Source: Perkinsela sp. pyNocScin1
Lineage: Eukaryota; Euglenozoa; Kinetoplastea; Prokinetoplastida; Perkinselidae
Assembly (NCBI GenBank): GCA_964019655.1
Contig: CAXHTR010000008.1
Span: 186,001-250,000 of the forward strand
Direction: 5' to 3'
Length of the DNA: 64,000 nt
The first letter of the stretch is position 1. Each line of letters starts with the position of its first letter. Shown here piece by piece: positions 63,204 to 64,000 of this stretch. The translations under genes were made by a program, and so were the position numbers. The notes beneath the pieces are model-generated. The model was not told where the DNA came from and did not search any database. It was given only the letters and a program-made list of their open reading frames with translations.

Positions 63204-64000
63204 TCACTTTGCCGCGTTCCGCTCGAGCAGCTTCATCCGAAAGCGGTGGATCTCCTTGTCCCGCCGCTTGAAGGCCGAGGACTGCGTTGCCGCCTTGGTC
63301 GCCCGATCGACCGTCTTCGGTCGCGACTGTCCTGGGCTGACGGCCTCGGGCGCCTCCCGTCCGGCGGTGAACTCGATAAAATCTTTTTCCTCGCTCAGGA
63401 TGTACGACGCGAACCCTTCGAGACACTCCCGCCCGCACACCGCATCGTGCACCGGCAGCTGAACGAATGGGCCGACGCGCAGCGGGCCCTCGAGGCCGGG
63501 AAGTCCGTTCTCCTTCGTGTGGGGCAGCTCGTGGACAAAGTCATGGACCTTGACGCTCGGACTCCCCCAGCGCAGGGCGCGCTCCACTGCGATCGAGTCG
63601 CTCACCGAAAGCGCGATCGGGGCCTCCGTCGCGGGCTGGAACCCCCATGCCGGCCTCCCGATGCACACCGGTCTGATTCTGTCTGCTGTTTCGCCGCCGT
63701 TCCCGAAAATGTGCCGGGTGATGTCGGTGGCCTCTAAAATTGTGTACCCGTAGCCCTCGCTCAGCAAGAACTGCTTGCGCTTCGTGGAGAACCCCACCTC
63801 GCGCGTGTTCGGCGTGACGAGCGAGTAAAAGTAAGCCTTCTTCTTTGACGCCTTCAGGCGCTGAATGCGCCCGATGCGCTGCACCTCCGTGCGCTGTGAC
63901 CCGAAAAGCGATGAGAGCTGGATGATGACGTTTGTCTCCGGAATGTCGAGCGCAGAGTCGCCGATGCGGCTGATGAAGATGGTGTTCACCGACGCGCTGT
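63204..64000 (-). CDS. XPB: XPB/ERCC3 helicase, C-terminal part (truncated by the window edge)
   Basis: The visible part has the second helicase lobe of XPB: VNTIFISRIGDSALDIPETNVIIQLSS, then motif VI in QRIGRIQRLKASKKKAYFYSLV and STKRKQFLLSEGYGYTIL, all typical of XPB (GSRRQEAQRLGRVLRAK ... YSTKRQRFLVDQGY). Its 5' part lies beyond 64000. After the helicase, about 160 residues of unusual sequence end in a basic tail. XPB is a TFIIH subunit for promoter opening and excision repair; kinetoplastids carry two versions and which one this is cannot be told. The region is much more GC-rich than the rest of the window. Confidence 0.93.
   Translation of the reverse strand, partial: SASVNTIFISRIGDSALDIPETNVIIQLSSLFGSQRTEVQRIGRIQRLKASKKKAYFYSLVTPNTREVGFSTKRKQFLLSEGYGYTILEATDITRHIFGNGGETADRIRPVCIGRPAWGFQPATEAPIALSVSDSIAVERALRWGSPSVKVHDFVHELPHTKENGLPGLEGPLRVGPFVQLPVHDAVCGRECLEGFASYILSEEKDFIEFTAGREAPEAVSPGQSRPKTVDRATKAATQSSAFKRRDKEIHRFRMKLLERNAAK

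Noticed and set aside
63246-63737. Plus-strand frame of 163 codons inside XPB
   Set aside because: GC-rich antisense of a conserved helicase; no acceptor, no homology.
1-64000. CRISPR arrays, bacterial operons, riboswitches or rho-independent terminators
   Set aside because: The gene set (CCT, RFC, NASP, TRAP alpha, XPB) is eukaryotic, and the only regular repeats are the transposon-like motifs. The GC-rich hairpins lack a following T-run and are not treated as terminators.

Overview
The window looks like nuclear DNA of a compact, almost intron-free protist, most likely a kinetoplastid. Nearly every gene is a single uninterrupted ORF. Genes run in same-strand blocks that switch direction together, like polycistronic transcription units. 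Many start codons sit just after a pyrimidine tract and an AG, as expected for spliced-leader trans-splicing (for example 144-166, 37681-37698 and 40967-40990). The content fits: a protein-only RNase P, a small mitochondrial-type DNA ligase, a mitochondrial p22/MAM33 protein and a PIAS/SIZ SUMO ligase. The short blocks and tight spacing would suit a reduced kinetoplastid such as the Perkinsela lineage, but that is inference. No spliced-leader, tRNA or rRNA gene was recognised by eye.

Layout: plus block 179-8139 (HSP100, mitochondrial L28, DNA ligase, a small ORF, a leucine-rich repeat protein, a helical-repeat protein). Minus block 11980-8389 (CstF50, an unknown, RFC3/5, a possible small gene). 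Divergent switch 11981-13964, holding a transposon-like element of about 1.14 kb (12484-13625) and a small minus-strand membrane-protein gene. Plus block 13965-16352 (protein kinase, acidic protein, small helical protein). Minus block 30696-16934 (RecQ, winged-helix-like mitochondrial candidate, PAN-domain secreted protein, RanBP1-domain protein, TRAP alpha, NASP, LMBR1-type membrane protein, RPB4/RPC9-like subunit, SEC12). Divergent switch 30697-31978 with a complete 306-bp hAT-like MITE. Plus block 31979-54997 (CCT8, eIF3j, an inactivated SNF2-RING protein, NOL6/UTP22, two unknowns, NRAMP, PRORP, a karyopherin, p22/MAM33, SMARCAL1-like helicase, a small basic protein). Minus block 57991-55711 (an unknown and a second leucine-rich repeat protein). 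Plus block 58387-61426 (PIAS/SIZ and a torsin-like AAA+ protein). Minus block from the right edge to 61795 (5'-truncated XPB and an unknown).

Functionally the genes are mostly housekeeping: genome maintenance (RFC, RecQ, SMARCAL1-like, XPB, SUMO ligase), RNA processing and ribosome biogenesis (CstF50, PRORP, NOL6, eIF3j), protein folding (HSP100, CCT8), ER translocation and export (TRAP alpha, SEC12, torsin-like) and mitochondrial function (L28, ligase, p22). The most unusual items are the MITE with a perfect 8-bp target duplication, the larger inverted-repeat element whose terminus supplies the stop codon of a neighbouring small gene, a cysteine-rich CxC insertion inside CCT8, and a SNF2-RING protein whose ATPase motifs are lost.

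Many plausible starts are downstream of the longest reading frame, because several long frames open only at TTG or GTG. The coordinates below use the first supported ATG.
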